From contig JAFPZV010000217.1 of assembly GCA_017417085.1 (NCBI GenBank), positions 1 to 5,502 of the forward strand: a stretch of DNA of 5,502 nucleotides, in the 5' to 3' direction. A program made the translations under genes and the position numbers. The notes beneath the pieces were generated by a model. That model was not told the DNA's origin. It searched no databases and worked only from the letters and a program-made list of their open reading frames with translations. The stretch is from Deltaproteobacteria bacterium. GTDB lineage: Bacteria; Desulfobacterota; Desulfuromonadia; Desulfuromonadales; JAAYDE01. This document shows, piece after piece, positions 1 to 5,502 of this stretch (position 1 is the stretch's first letter; each line of letters begins with the position of its first letter).

Positions 1-282
1 GTCGGCATTATGCTGGCTATCGCCGCATTGAAGACGATCCTTGCGCCGCTTGCCGTCCTGGCCAGCGTTGTGCCCTTTATCGGCAACCTGGTGGAAATGG
101 GCACCGGTCTGGTGGCAACGCTCTTGGGCGTGGCCTGGTCCTGCGTAGTCATCGCGGTGGCCTGGATACGCTTCCGGCCGCTTTTGGGCGGTATCCTGCT
201 GGGAGTAGCGGCACTGCTCGTGGCCCTGGTTTTCCTGCGCGGCCGCAAGGCACGCCCCACGCAAGCTGGTGCGTCATCTTGA
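1..282 (+). CDS. TMEM43-family membrane protein, C-terminal fragment
   Basis: The reading frame is open from the first base (Val-Gly-Ile precede the first Met at position 10), so this is the 3' end of a longer gene and the ATG at 10 is not a credible start. The 93 visible residues are almost wholly hydrophobic: one segment around ALKTILAPLAVLASVVPFIG, a glycine-rich second segment (MGTGLVATLLGVAWSCVVIAVAW), then FRPLLGGILLGVAALLVALVF, ending in a short basic tail with GRKAR. The pattern 'PLAVLA-VPF-GNLV--G--LVA', then 'A--W--FRPLLG', is what I recall for the C-terminal membrane region of bacterial TMEM43/LUMA-like proteins, whose bacterial function is not established. It converges on the LPS operon and is probably functionally unrelated to it. 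The family call rests on pattern memory; the membrane character is directly visible. Confidence 0.7.
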   Translation, partial: VGIMLAIAALKTILAPLAVLASVVPFIGNLVEMGTGLVATLLGVAWSCVVIAVAWIRFRPLLGGILLGVAALLVALVFLRGRKARPTQAGASS

Positions 283-307
283 CCCTTTGATGAGGAAACA
301 AAAAGAG

Positions 308-336
308 AAAAGCCCCCTTGAAAGGGGGCTTTTTTT
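308..336. terminator. Bidirectional intrinsic terminator between convergent genes
   Basis: AGCCCCC (311-317) pairs perfectly with GGGGGCT (324-330). A further T318-A323 pair leaves a TGAA loop. The stem is followed by six T on the plus strand (331-336) and preceded by AAAA (308-311 with the stem base), which gives a T-run on the minus strand. It can therefore stop both the TMEM43-like transcript coming from the left and the waa operon coming from the right. The waaC stop codon (335-337, TAA on the minus strand) lies in the T-run itself. Confidence 0.93.
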
Positions 337-1378
337 ATGGTCCGCTTTTTCCCAGGAGATGCATTGCTGCGTTGAAAACCGCTTCCACGGTCAGCGCCTG
401 AACGCAGGGACGTTCCTCCTGTTGCCCCAAAGGACATTCCCGGCGCAAACAGGGAGAGCAGTCCAGAGGAGCCTGCATGCTGACGATGCGCGGCCCGCGC
501 GCTCCGGTACGGGAAACGTCGCTGGCAAAAAAGAGCGCCAGCGTTGCGGTGCCCAGCGCCGCGGCGATCTGAATCGGCCCGGTATCGCAGCCGACCACCA
601 GATCCGCCCGGGCAAGCAGGGCCGTCAGTTCGCCCAGAGTGCCGCCCGGCCAGAGGCGTCGTCTTTTGCCCCGCGCGCACAGGGCCTCGGCCATCTTTCG
701 CTCCTCGGCGTTGCCCCAGGTCAGAATCGGCGTACAGTGCGGCTCCAGCAAAGTCAAAAGCTTCTGCCAGCGTTCCTGCGACCATAGTTTGGTGCGCCAG
801 GTGGTGCCGGTATGGCAGACCACCAGCCTGCCCTCAACATTCCCCAAACGTTCGTCAATGACATGCAGGGCCTGTTCCGATGGCACAAGGCAGCCGGCAA
901 GCTCGGGCGGTTCAAAACCGGGAAAGGCCGCCCGCGCCACCGCCAGATTGCGCTCCACCGCATAACGGCAACCGGAAGGCAAAGCCACCCGGCGATTGTT
1001 CATCAGCAGATTGGGCCATTCCCGCACATCGGCGCGGGAAAAACCAAAACGCCTGGGCGCGCCGGTTATCCTGGAGAAAAAACCGCTTTTGCAGTTGCCC
1101 TGCAGATCGAAAACCATATCGTAGCGTGTCTCCCGCAAGGAGCGCAGAATACGTCCCAAACGTGTCAGCTCGCTCAGGCTTTTCTTCCTGCGCAGATTGC
1201 GAAGGTTGAGGGGAACAGTCCCGTCCAGCCAGGAAAGCGGTTCCAAAAGCGGCGCGAAGGCCTCGTCCACCAGCCAGTCAATCCGGGCCTGCGGACAGGC
1301 GCGCCGCAGGTACAACGCCGCCGGCAAGGCATGCGCCACATCGCCCAAAGCACTGATTTTGACTATCAAAATTTTCAT
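335..1378 (-). CDS. waaC: Lipopolysaccharide heptosyltransferase I (WaaC-like, GT9)
   Basis: This enzyme transfers the first L-glycero-D-manno-heptose from ADP-heptose to Kdo2-lipid A at the cytoplasmic face of the inner membrane. The 347-residue product begins MKILIVKISALGD, the WaaC N-terminus, with the presumed catalytic Asp at 13. An FDLQGN segment is at residues 90-95, a Lys equivalent to the ADP-heptose-binding Lys of E. coli WaaC is at 197 (TTWRTKLW), Glu225/226 follow TWGNAE, and the GT9 signature is CDTGPIQIAAAL at 264-275. The usual His of that signature is Gln270. Four Cys (307, 310, 315, 325) sit near the C-terminus. I chose the ATG at 1378 because GGAGA lies 8 bases upstream and the protein then aligns with the family start. 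The frame is open upstream to another ATG at 1441 (21 extra residues, no good ribosome site). It is the last gene of the operon, and its stop is in the terminator. A different GT9 acceptor specificity is possible. Confidence 0.85.
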   Translation of the reverse strand: MKILIVKISALGDVAHALPAALYLRRACPQARIDWLVDEAFAPLLEPLSWLDGTVPLNLRNLRRKKSLSELTRLGRILRSLRETRYDMVFDLQGNCKSGFFSRITGAPRRFGFSRADVREWPNLLMNNRRVALPSGCRYAVERNLAVARAAFPGFEPPELAGCLVPSEQALHVIDERLGNVEGRLVVCHTGTTWRTKLWSQERWQKLLTLLEPHCTPILTWGNAEERKMAEALCARGKRRRLWPGGTLGELTALLARADLVVGCDTGPIQIAAALGTATLALFFASDVSRTGARGPRIVSMQAPLDCSPCLRRECPLGQQEERPCVQALTVEAVFNAAMHLLGKSGP

Positions 1379-1386
1379 GTCGAAAA

Positions 1387-1391
1387 TCTCC
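1387..1391 (-). promoter_or_regulatory. Ribosome binding site of waaC
   Basis: Minus-strand GGAGA stands 8 bases before the ATG at 1378. It decides the start: the alternative in-frame ATG at 1441, which overlaps the hydrolase stop as ATGA, has no purine-rich site before it. Confidence 0.75.
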
Positions 1392-1437
1392 GCCCGGCAC
1401 AACGACGAATCGTCAAAGCTTCCATCCGCTTCCAGAT

Positions 1438-2304
1438 TCATTCGGAAGATTCGTGCAGAATGTTTCCGAGGATATTGAGGAACTCCGCATTGTCCAGAAT
1501 ATCGTCATGGCCGCAATCTATTGGAAAAAAAGCTCCGCCCTTTCCGGACAGTTCGGCAAGCCTTCTCGAATGGGAAATGTTTATCAGGGAATCATGGGTA
1601 CCGTGAAAGATATACGTCTGTGAGGCCGGATACTTCTTTGCGAACTCCTGCAGAAAATCTGCTGTGGGGATTTTGAATTTGACCAGGAATCTGGGCACAA
1701 AGGGAAATTTTTCCCTGGCCAGCTCATCAAACCTGAAATACGGCCCTACAAGAACGAGTTTTGAAATGCCAAAGTTCGCGGCAACTTCAGCCGCCACCCC
1801 ACTCCCTATGGAGTAGCCCACAACAACGATCCGATCCTTTTTAAAATCTTTTAAAACCCGCTCGAACATCAAATTCGCATCATCAAGCAATGTTTTTTCA
1901 TTGCCGATCCGGCCTGCGCTTTTGCCAAATCCACGATAATCAAAGATGAAAAAGTCATGTCCCAGATTGGTAAAAAACTCGTTATACGTTCCCCAGTCAT
2001 CCAGATTGCCGGCATTGCCGTGAAAGAACAGTATCGCCGCCTTTTTCGGATCATCCCAAAGAGCCATCCGTTCCAACTGCCGGGCAATACCGGATTTCTT
2101 CGCATAAAAATGAAGTCCGCTGAGAACGGCTCCGTCTTTTGCGGTCAGCTGTATTTCTTCAAATTTGGAAGGAAAGGAGAATTGGTGTTCGCTCTCCAAT
2201 TGTACCGGAGCAAAGATCAGTTTTTCCTGGGAAAAATAGAGCACGAGGCACAACAGAACATAACCCGCCAGAAGGAAACGGAACAGCTTGAAAAAAATGC
2301 TCAT
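1438..2304 (-). CDS. Membrane-anchored alpha/beta hydrolase (YfhR/BEM46-like)
   Basis: Predicted serine hydrolase of unknown substrate, 288 residues. A short Lys/Arg-bearing N-terminus leads into one hydrophobic segment (about residues 4-25, FRFLLAGYVLLCLVLYF). This suggests an uncleaved inner-membrane anchor with the catalytic domain outside the cytoplasm; no lipobox is seen. The alpha/beta hydrolase core follows: oxyanion-region HGNAGN at 95-100, FDYRGFGKS at 121-129, nucleophile elbow GYSIGS with Ser165, acid Asp238 in HGTHDS, and His266 in CGHDD. The triad is complete. The ATG at 2304 overlaps the waaF stop as ATGA, implying coupled translation; a GTG at 2319 would add five residues, and neither has a strong Shine-Dalgarno. 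Base composition is clearly lower in GC than both neighbours, and Lys, Phe, Ile and Asn are frequent. Family members include esterases and peptidase-like proteins; a role in LPS or lipid processing would be inference from location only. Confidence 0.85.
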   Translation of the reverse strand: MSIFFKLFRFLLAGYVLLCLVLYFSQEKLIFAPVQLESEHQFSFPSKFEEIQLTAKDGAVLSGLHFYAKKSGIARQLERMALWDDPKKAAILFFHGNAGNLDDWGTYNEFFTNLGHDFFIFDYRGFGKSAGRIGNEKTLLDDANLMFERVLKDFKKDRIVVVGYSIGSGVAAEVAANFGISKLVLVGPYFRFDELAREKFPFVPRFLVKFKIPTADFLQEFAKKYPASQTYIFHGTHDSLINISHSRRLAELSGKGGAFFPIDCGHDDILDNAEFLNILGNILHESSE

Positions 2305-3398
2305 GATTTTTTGCCGCACGAAGATGATGGGCTGTCCGCCGGCATTTTCTGTGTACGTTCCAATCCGGTTTCGGCCAAAAGCTCGCGCGCCGCTTCAAGC
2401 ACATCTTCCGCCGTGACCTCCTTCATGCAGCGAAACTCGCCGGTCGGACAGACCCGCTTCAGACAGGGCGCGCAGTCCAGATCATGCCGTACCACTTTGG
2501 CATGCTGCGTCCAGGGCGAAGTGGCCAAATGATCCGTGGAACCAAACACCGCCACCACCGGCGTCCGCAACGCGGCGGCGACATGCATCGGGCCGGAATC
2601 GTTGGTGATCATCAGGGAACAACGCGCCAGAAGAGCCATCATCTCCCGAATGGAAGTCCGTCCAATAAGGTTGAGCGGTTCATGACGCATGACCGCAGCA
2701 ATCTCCTCACCTATTTCGCGTTCCTTGACACCGCCGGTCAAAAGAACTTTGAAATCAAATTCATCTGCCAGGCAATCGGCCACTTCGGCGAAACGTTCGG
2801 GAAACCAGCGCTTCGCTTCACCGTAAGCAGCGCCCGGATTGATGGCCAGCCACTGCTCCTTTCCCAGCTTTGCGGCGCTCCACTCCAGCTCTTCCGGCGT
2901 ACAGGCCAAAAGCATCCCGGGATCCGCCTCAACCGGCACTCCGAAACGTTCCAGCAGCCGCAGATAGTACCACACCTGATGCAGATGTTCCTGACGGCTC
3001 GGACGCTCCAGAGCATGAGTCAGCAACACACTGCGGGCATCGCCGCGGTACCCCAACCGCAGGGGAATACCCCCTGCACAGGCCATCAGTGCCGCTTCAA
3101 AAGCGTTTTGAAAGAGAATGGCCAGATCAAAATGTTCCTTGCGCAGATTCCTGCAAAAGCGGGCGAAACCGCCCAATCCCCTGTGCGCCGTGCGTTTGTC
3201 GAAGGGCAGCAGCCGATCGCAGGCGGGGTGCCCATGCAGCAGCTCCACCACCACAGGATTGGCCACCACCACAATCTCCGCCGCGGGAAAAGCCCGCCGC
3301 ACAGCCATCATGGCGGGTGTGGTCATGACCGCATCCCCTATCCAGTTGGCAGAGCGCACCATAATCTTCTTGACCGGCAACTCAATCAGCGGCTTCAT
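2301..3398 (-). CDS. waaF: Lipopolysaccharide heptosyltransferase II (WaaF, GT9)
   Basis: This enzyme adds the second heptose of the LPS inner core from ADP-heptose, in the cytoplasm at the inner membrane. The 365-residue product has the WaaF N-terminal signature MVRSANWIGDAVMTTPA (residues 13-29, Asp22 the likely base), the donor-site region NPGAAYGEAKRWF (187-199, Lys196), and the GT9 motif NDSGPMHVAAAL (266-277), all intact. This is followed by FGSTD and a Cys cluster DCAPCLKRVCPTG (Cys 309, 312, 317, with Cys324 in FRCM). I chose the ATG at 3398 because GGAGA lies 9 bases upstream. A GTG at 3434 would add 12 residues without family resemblance, and an ATG at 3362 would trim the first beta-strand. 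The start lies 17 bases inside the end of lpxK, and the stop overlaps the hydrolase start, so it is translationally embedded in the operon. The last 20 or so residues form a polar, Ser-rich tail that looks poorly conserved. Confidence 0.92.
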   Translation of the reverse strand: MKPLIELPVKKIMVRSANWIGDAVMTTPAMMAVRRAFPAAEIVVVANPVVVELLHGHPACDRLLPFDKRTAHRGLGGFARFCRNLRKEHFDLAILFQNAFEAALMACAGGIPLRLGYRGDARSVLLTHALERPSRQEHLHQVWYYLRLLERFGVPVEADPGMLLACTPEELEWSAAKLGKEQWLAINPGAAYGEAKRWFPERFAEVADCLADEFDFKVLLTGGVKEREIGEEIAAVMRHEPLNLIGRTSIREMMALLARCSLMITNDSGPMHVAAALRTPVVAVFGSTDHLATSPWTQHAKVVRHDLDCAPCLKRVCPTGEFRCMKEVTAEDVLEAARELLAETGLERTQKMPADSPSSSCGKKS

Positions 3399-4572
3399 TA
3401 CCTGTTTTCTCCACCATCTCGGGGATCCCGTCACGCACCGGATAGGACCGCCGGCAAGCGCTGCAGACCAATCCCCTTCCTGTATCGTTCATCTTCATCA
3501 CCGCCTGACCACAGGACGGACAGGCCAGCATACGCACCAGATTCCCGGAAACCGTTTTCACTGCATCTTCCAGTACGGCCTCCAGTTCTTCCTGCTCGTC
3601 AAAGGCCACTTCCAGGGGAATGGCATAGCAGGGAATGGCAAAGTCGCCGGCACACAGTTTGACGGCATCCTTTTCGGTCGTCAACAGGCAGTCCACACCC
3701 TGCGCCCAGCGCCGCAACTCCGCCTTCTTCGAAGCGGAAAAACACGCATGATCGTGCAGGGAGCGACAACGCTCCGGGAAAATACCGCATTTTTGCAAAT
3801 CTTCAAAAAAATTCTCCGGATGCGCAATGCCGGCAAAGGCCGCGCACTTCAGTTTTCGCAACCGCTCAAGCGGCAGACGTTCGCCGCCGAGAGAAATGGC
3901 CTCCTCCGCCAAAAGATGCCGGCAGTGAAAGGCCCGTCCCGGTACGGGAAAATGTTCCTGGCCGTTGCTGTGTGAAAAGAGGAAAAGATCGCCGCGTGAA
4001 AGTGCCTCCGGAAATTCACGCAGGGGACCCGCCGGCAAAACCCGCCCATTGCCCAGAGGCCGCCGGGCGTCAAGCAGGACGATGTCGAGATGCCGCCGCA
4101 CCGCAAGATGCTGAAAACCATCATCCAAAACAAGAATTTCGGCGCCCAGTTCTTCCACCGCCAATTTGACCGCTTCCGCGCGTCGCCGGGCGACTACAAC
4201 GACAAGTTCCGGAGTACGCCGGGCCAGCAGCCAGGGCTCGTCCCCGGCCAGTTCCGGAGGAATCTCCGGGCCACGCCCCCGGCAGACCACCCGGTTTTCA
4301 CCCATTTCCCGCCGCCCGTAACCACGGCTGAGAACGGCAACTTTTTTGCCCCGCCGCAGAAAAAAACGCGCAACCCATTCGGTAACCGGCGTCTTTCCTG
4401 TCCCCCCCACCGCCAGATTGCCGACAGACACAACCGGTACCGGCGCTTCCAAAGAGGCCAGCACCCCATGGCGATACAGCGCGGCACGAACCTGGTTCAG
4501 CGTACCGTAAAGCCAGCCGCAGCCATACAGGGGATATTTCAGCAATTCGCAAAAAGAAGAAAAAACGCGCAT
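3382..4572 (-). CDS. lpxK: Tetraacyldisaccharide 4'-kinase (LpxK) fused to Trm112 domain
   Basis: LpxK phosphorylates the 4'-position of the tetraacylated disaccharide to make lipid IVA, using ATP at the inner membrane's cytoplasmic face. The 396-residue product shows an N-terminal membrane-associating helix region (about 8-38), a Walker A GNLAVGGTGKT (51-61), SRGYGR (82-87), the GDEP motif with Asp111, DDGFQH (150-155), LPAGPLRE (179-186), GIAHPENFF (248-256), a DH pair at 274-275 and TTEKDAVKL (298-306). All are LpxK hallmarks. The kinase ends near residue 343. From about 345 a second domain follows in the same frame: a YcaR/Trm112 zinc-ribbon with CPSC (Cys351, 354), CSAC (Cys370, 373) and YPVRDGIPEM. 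Ordinary LpxK proteins are roughly 310-350 residues and lack it. I chose the ATG at 4572; a TTG three codons upstream is the alternative, and neither has a clear Shine-Dalgarno. A gap of 65 bases separates it from waaA. Confidence 0.93.
   Translation of the reverse strand: MRVFSSFCELLKYPLYGCGWLYGTLNQVRAALYRHGVLASLEAPVPVVSVGNLAVGGTGKTPVTEWVARFFLRRGKKVAVLSRGYGRREMGENRVVCRGRGPEIPPELAGDEPWLLARRTPELVVVVARRRAEAVKLAVEELGAEILVLDDGFQHLAVRRHLDIVLLDARRPLGNGRVLPAGPLREFPEALSRGDLFLFSHSNGQEHFPVPGRAFHCRHLLAEEAISLGGERLPLERLRKLKCAAFAGIAHPENFFEDLQKCGIFPERCRSLHDHACFSASKKAELRRWAQGVDCLLTTEKDAVKLCAGDFAIPCYAIPLEVAFDEQEELEAVLEDAVKTVSGNLVRMLACPSCGQAVMKMNDTGRGLVCSACRRSYPVRDGIPEMVEKTGNEAAD
3385..3540 (-). other. Trm112/YcaR-type zinc-ribbon domain at the LpxK C-terminus
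   Basis: About 52 codons at the end of the lpxK frame encode LVRMLACPSCG, then CSACRRSYPVRDGIPEM. This matches the small UPF0434/Trm112 family (E. coli YcaR: 'L-EI-ACP-C ... FP-RDGIP-L'). Two CxxC pairs could hold one zinc ion. In many Gram-negative genomes ycaR is a separate gene directly after lpxK; here no stop or start separates the two, and the junction has essentially no linker. Trm112 proteins are known as activating partners of methyltransferases in eukaryotes and archaea; the bacterial role is unclear. Confidence 0.88.
3408..3412 (-). promoter_or_regulatory. Ribosome binding site of waaF inside lpxK
   Basis: Minus-strand GGAGA stands 9 bases before the waaF ATG at 3398. It lies within the last codons of the fused lpxK-trm112 reading frame. 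It supports the 3398 start over the upstream GTG at 3434. Confidence 0.65.
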
Positions 4573-4637
4573 GGATACCAAGGGAAAAGCGGAGAGGATA
4601 TGGGAAAAAGCACCTCGTTTTCACGCAAAACATACTT

Positions 4638-5502
4638 TTACGGTTCCGGCAACAGCCGTCCAAGAATCGCCATGGTCTTTTCGGTCGCACCCTGATTTTC
4701 CATCAGCAGCCGGAAACCATGCTCGCCCATCTGTCCACGCAACGAGGCATCGCTCAACAACGCGGCGGCTTTTTCCTCCAGCTCCGCCTCATCATGCACC
4801 TGAACACCGCCTTCCGCTTCCAGCAGCAGCCGGACGATCTCCCTGAAATTGTGCATATGCGGACCAAACAGCACCGCCCTGTGCATCAGGGAAGCCTCCA
4901 ACACATTATGCCCTCCTACCGACACAAGGCTGCCGCCCACAAACACGAGATCCGCCAACGCGTAGAGCCGCAGCATCTCGCCCATGACATCCATCAGCAA
5001 CACGCCGCCTTCTGTAAAGAGCGCCTGGTCCGGCGTAATTTCGCTGCGCAAACGCAGGGTGAATCCTTCTCGCCTGACCAGCTCCGCGACCGCACGAAAG
5101 CGGCGGGGATGACGGGGAGCCAGCGCCAAAACCAAAGATGGCCATTGCATACGCAAGCGGCCATACACCCGCAGCAGGATCTCCTCTTCGCCTTCATGCG
5201 TACTCCCGCAGGCCCAAACCAGCGATTCTTGCGGCAAACGAAATTCTTCCCGCAGCTGCGGACAATCGGCAGGCGCCACCGCATTATCCGCCAGCATATC
5301 GAATTTCAGATTGCCGGTCACGGTCACCCGTTCCGGCGGAGCGCCAATCCGGCAGGCCCGCCTGGCATCCAGCTCGGTCTGCATGCAGAACGCGGCGAAC
5401 TCGCGCATGACCCAGGAAGTCAAACGTCCCGCCCAACAGTAATGGGGAAAGGAACGATCCGAAAAACGTCCGTTGACCAACACGACAGGTATCGTCCGGC
5501 GA
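4638..5502 (-). CDS. waaA: 3-deoxy-D-manno-octulosonic acid transferase (WaaA/KdtA), 5'-truncated by window edge
   Basis: WaaA transfers Kdo from CMP-Kdo to lipid IVA on the cytoplasmic face of the inner membrane. Only about 287 C-terminal residues are visible. The frame stays open to the window edge (reading ...RRTIPVVLVNGRFSDRSF), so the GTG at 5483 is internal, not a start. WaaA family members are about 420 residues, so roughly a third is missing, including the N-terminal membrane anchor and acceptor domain. Visible GT-B donor-domain features are VTGNLKFD (about 61-68 of the fragment), CGSTHEGEEE (98-107), LAPRHPRRF (127-135), FVGGSLVSVGGHNVLEAS (187-204) and FGPHMHNF (212-219). The donor-side loop reads SLVSVGGHN where the commonest form is SLVPRGGHN, within family variation as I know it. 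Whether it adds one or two Kdo residues cannot be read from sequence. It is the most upstream visible gene of the operon and ends with TAA. Confidence 0.93.
   Translation of the reverse strand, partial: RRTIPVVLVNGRFSDRSFPHYCWAGRLTSWVMREFAAFCMQTELDARRACRIGAPPERVTVTGNLKFDMLADNAVAPADCPQLREEFRLPQESLVWACGSTHEGEEEILLRVYGRLRMQWPSLVLALAPRHPRRFRAVAELVRREGFTLRLRSEITPDQALFTEGGVLLMDVMGEMLRLYALADLVFVGGSLVSVGGHNVLEASLMHRAVLFGPHMHNFREIVRLLLEAEGGVQVHDEAELEEKAAALLSDASLRGQMGEHGFRLLMENQGATEKTMAILGRLLPEP

Noticed and set aside
1392..1437. Short palindrome (GACGA-T-TCGTC) in the hydrolase-waaC spacer as an operator or hairpin
   Set aside because: Five-base arms with a one-base centre cannot form a stable hairpin, and such short symmetry is expected by chance.
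812..1606. Plus-strand open frame of 264 codons opposite waaC and the hydrolase
   Set aside because: Shadow of waaC: no family resemblance, no ribosome site, and it crosses the boundary of two real minus-strand genes.
2484..3662. Long plus-strand open frame (392 codons) across waaF and lpxK
   Set aside because: It runs antisense to two well-supported genes, has a His/Arg/Gln/Pro-rich composition with no recognisable domain, and arises from the high GC and codon bias of the true strand.
3118..3975. Plus-strand open frame of 285 codons opposite waaF and lpxK
   Set aside because: Antisense to clear LpxK and WaaF motifs, with no domain or start signal.
4573..4637. Possible internal promoter or RNA element in the waaA-lpxK gap
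   Set aside because: The 65-base gap has a few T-rich stretches on the minus strand but no convincing -35/-10 pair or hairpin; an ordinary intra-operon spacer is enough.
4638..5483. GTG at 5483 as the waaA start
   Set aside because: The frame is open and family-like upstream to the window edge (RRTIPVVLVNGRFS), and the protein would lack the entire acceptor domain.

Overview
The window is chromosomal DNA of a Gram-negative bacterium. It is dominated by a lipopolysaccharide inner-core and lipid A assembly cluster on the minus strand. Transcription order (high to low coordinate) is: waaA (Kdo transferase, 5' end cut by the window edge), lpxK (lipid A 4'-kinase, fused at its C-terminus to a Trm112/YcaR-type zinc-ribbon), waaF (heptosyltransferase II), an alpha/beta hydrolase, and waaC (heptosyltransferase I). 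The plus-strand left edge carries the 3' end of a TMEM43-like membrane protein gene that converges on waaC. A strong two-way terminator hairpin lies between the two genes.

Together the LPS genes describe consecutive steps. LpxK phosphorylates the disaccharide lipid A precursor to lipid IVA, WaaA adds Kdo, WaaC adds the first L,D-heptose and WaaF the second. Spacing is tight: 65 bases between waaA and lpxK, a 17-base overlap of lpxK and waaF, a 4-base ATGA overlap of waaF and the hydrolase, and 59 bases from the hydrolase to waaC. This indicates one operon whose promoter lies beyond the right edge. No convincing promoter was seen inside the window.

The taxon cannot be fixed from this stretch. 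Gene content and the heptosyltransferase style (IGDAVMTTPA, Cys-rich C-termini) recall Desulfuromonadia-type 'deltaproteobacteria', but this is a low-confidence impression. GC is about 58-75% in the hand-counted 60-base lines of the heptosyltransferase genes.

Most notable points: the in-frame LpxK-Trm112 fusion; the hydrolase gene, which is clearly AT-richer (about 43-47% GC in counted lines) than its flanks and looks like a later arrival between the two heptosyltransferase genes; and a His-to-Gln change in the nucleotide-sugar-binding motif of WaaC. No mobile element, RNA gene, CRISPR array or wholly new system was seen.
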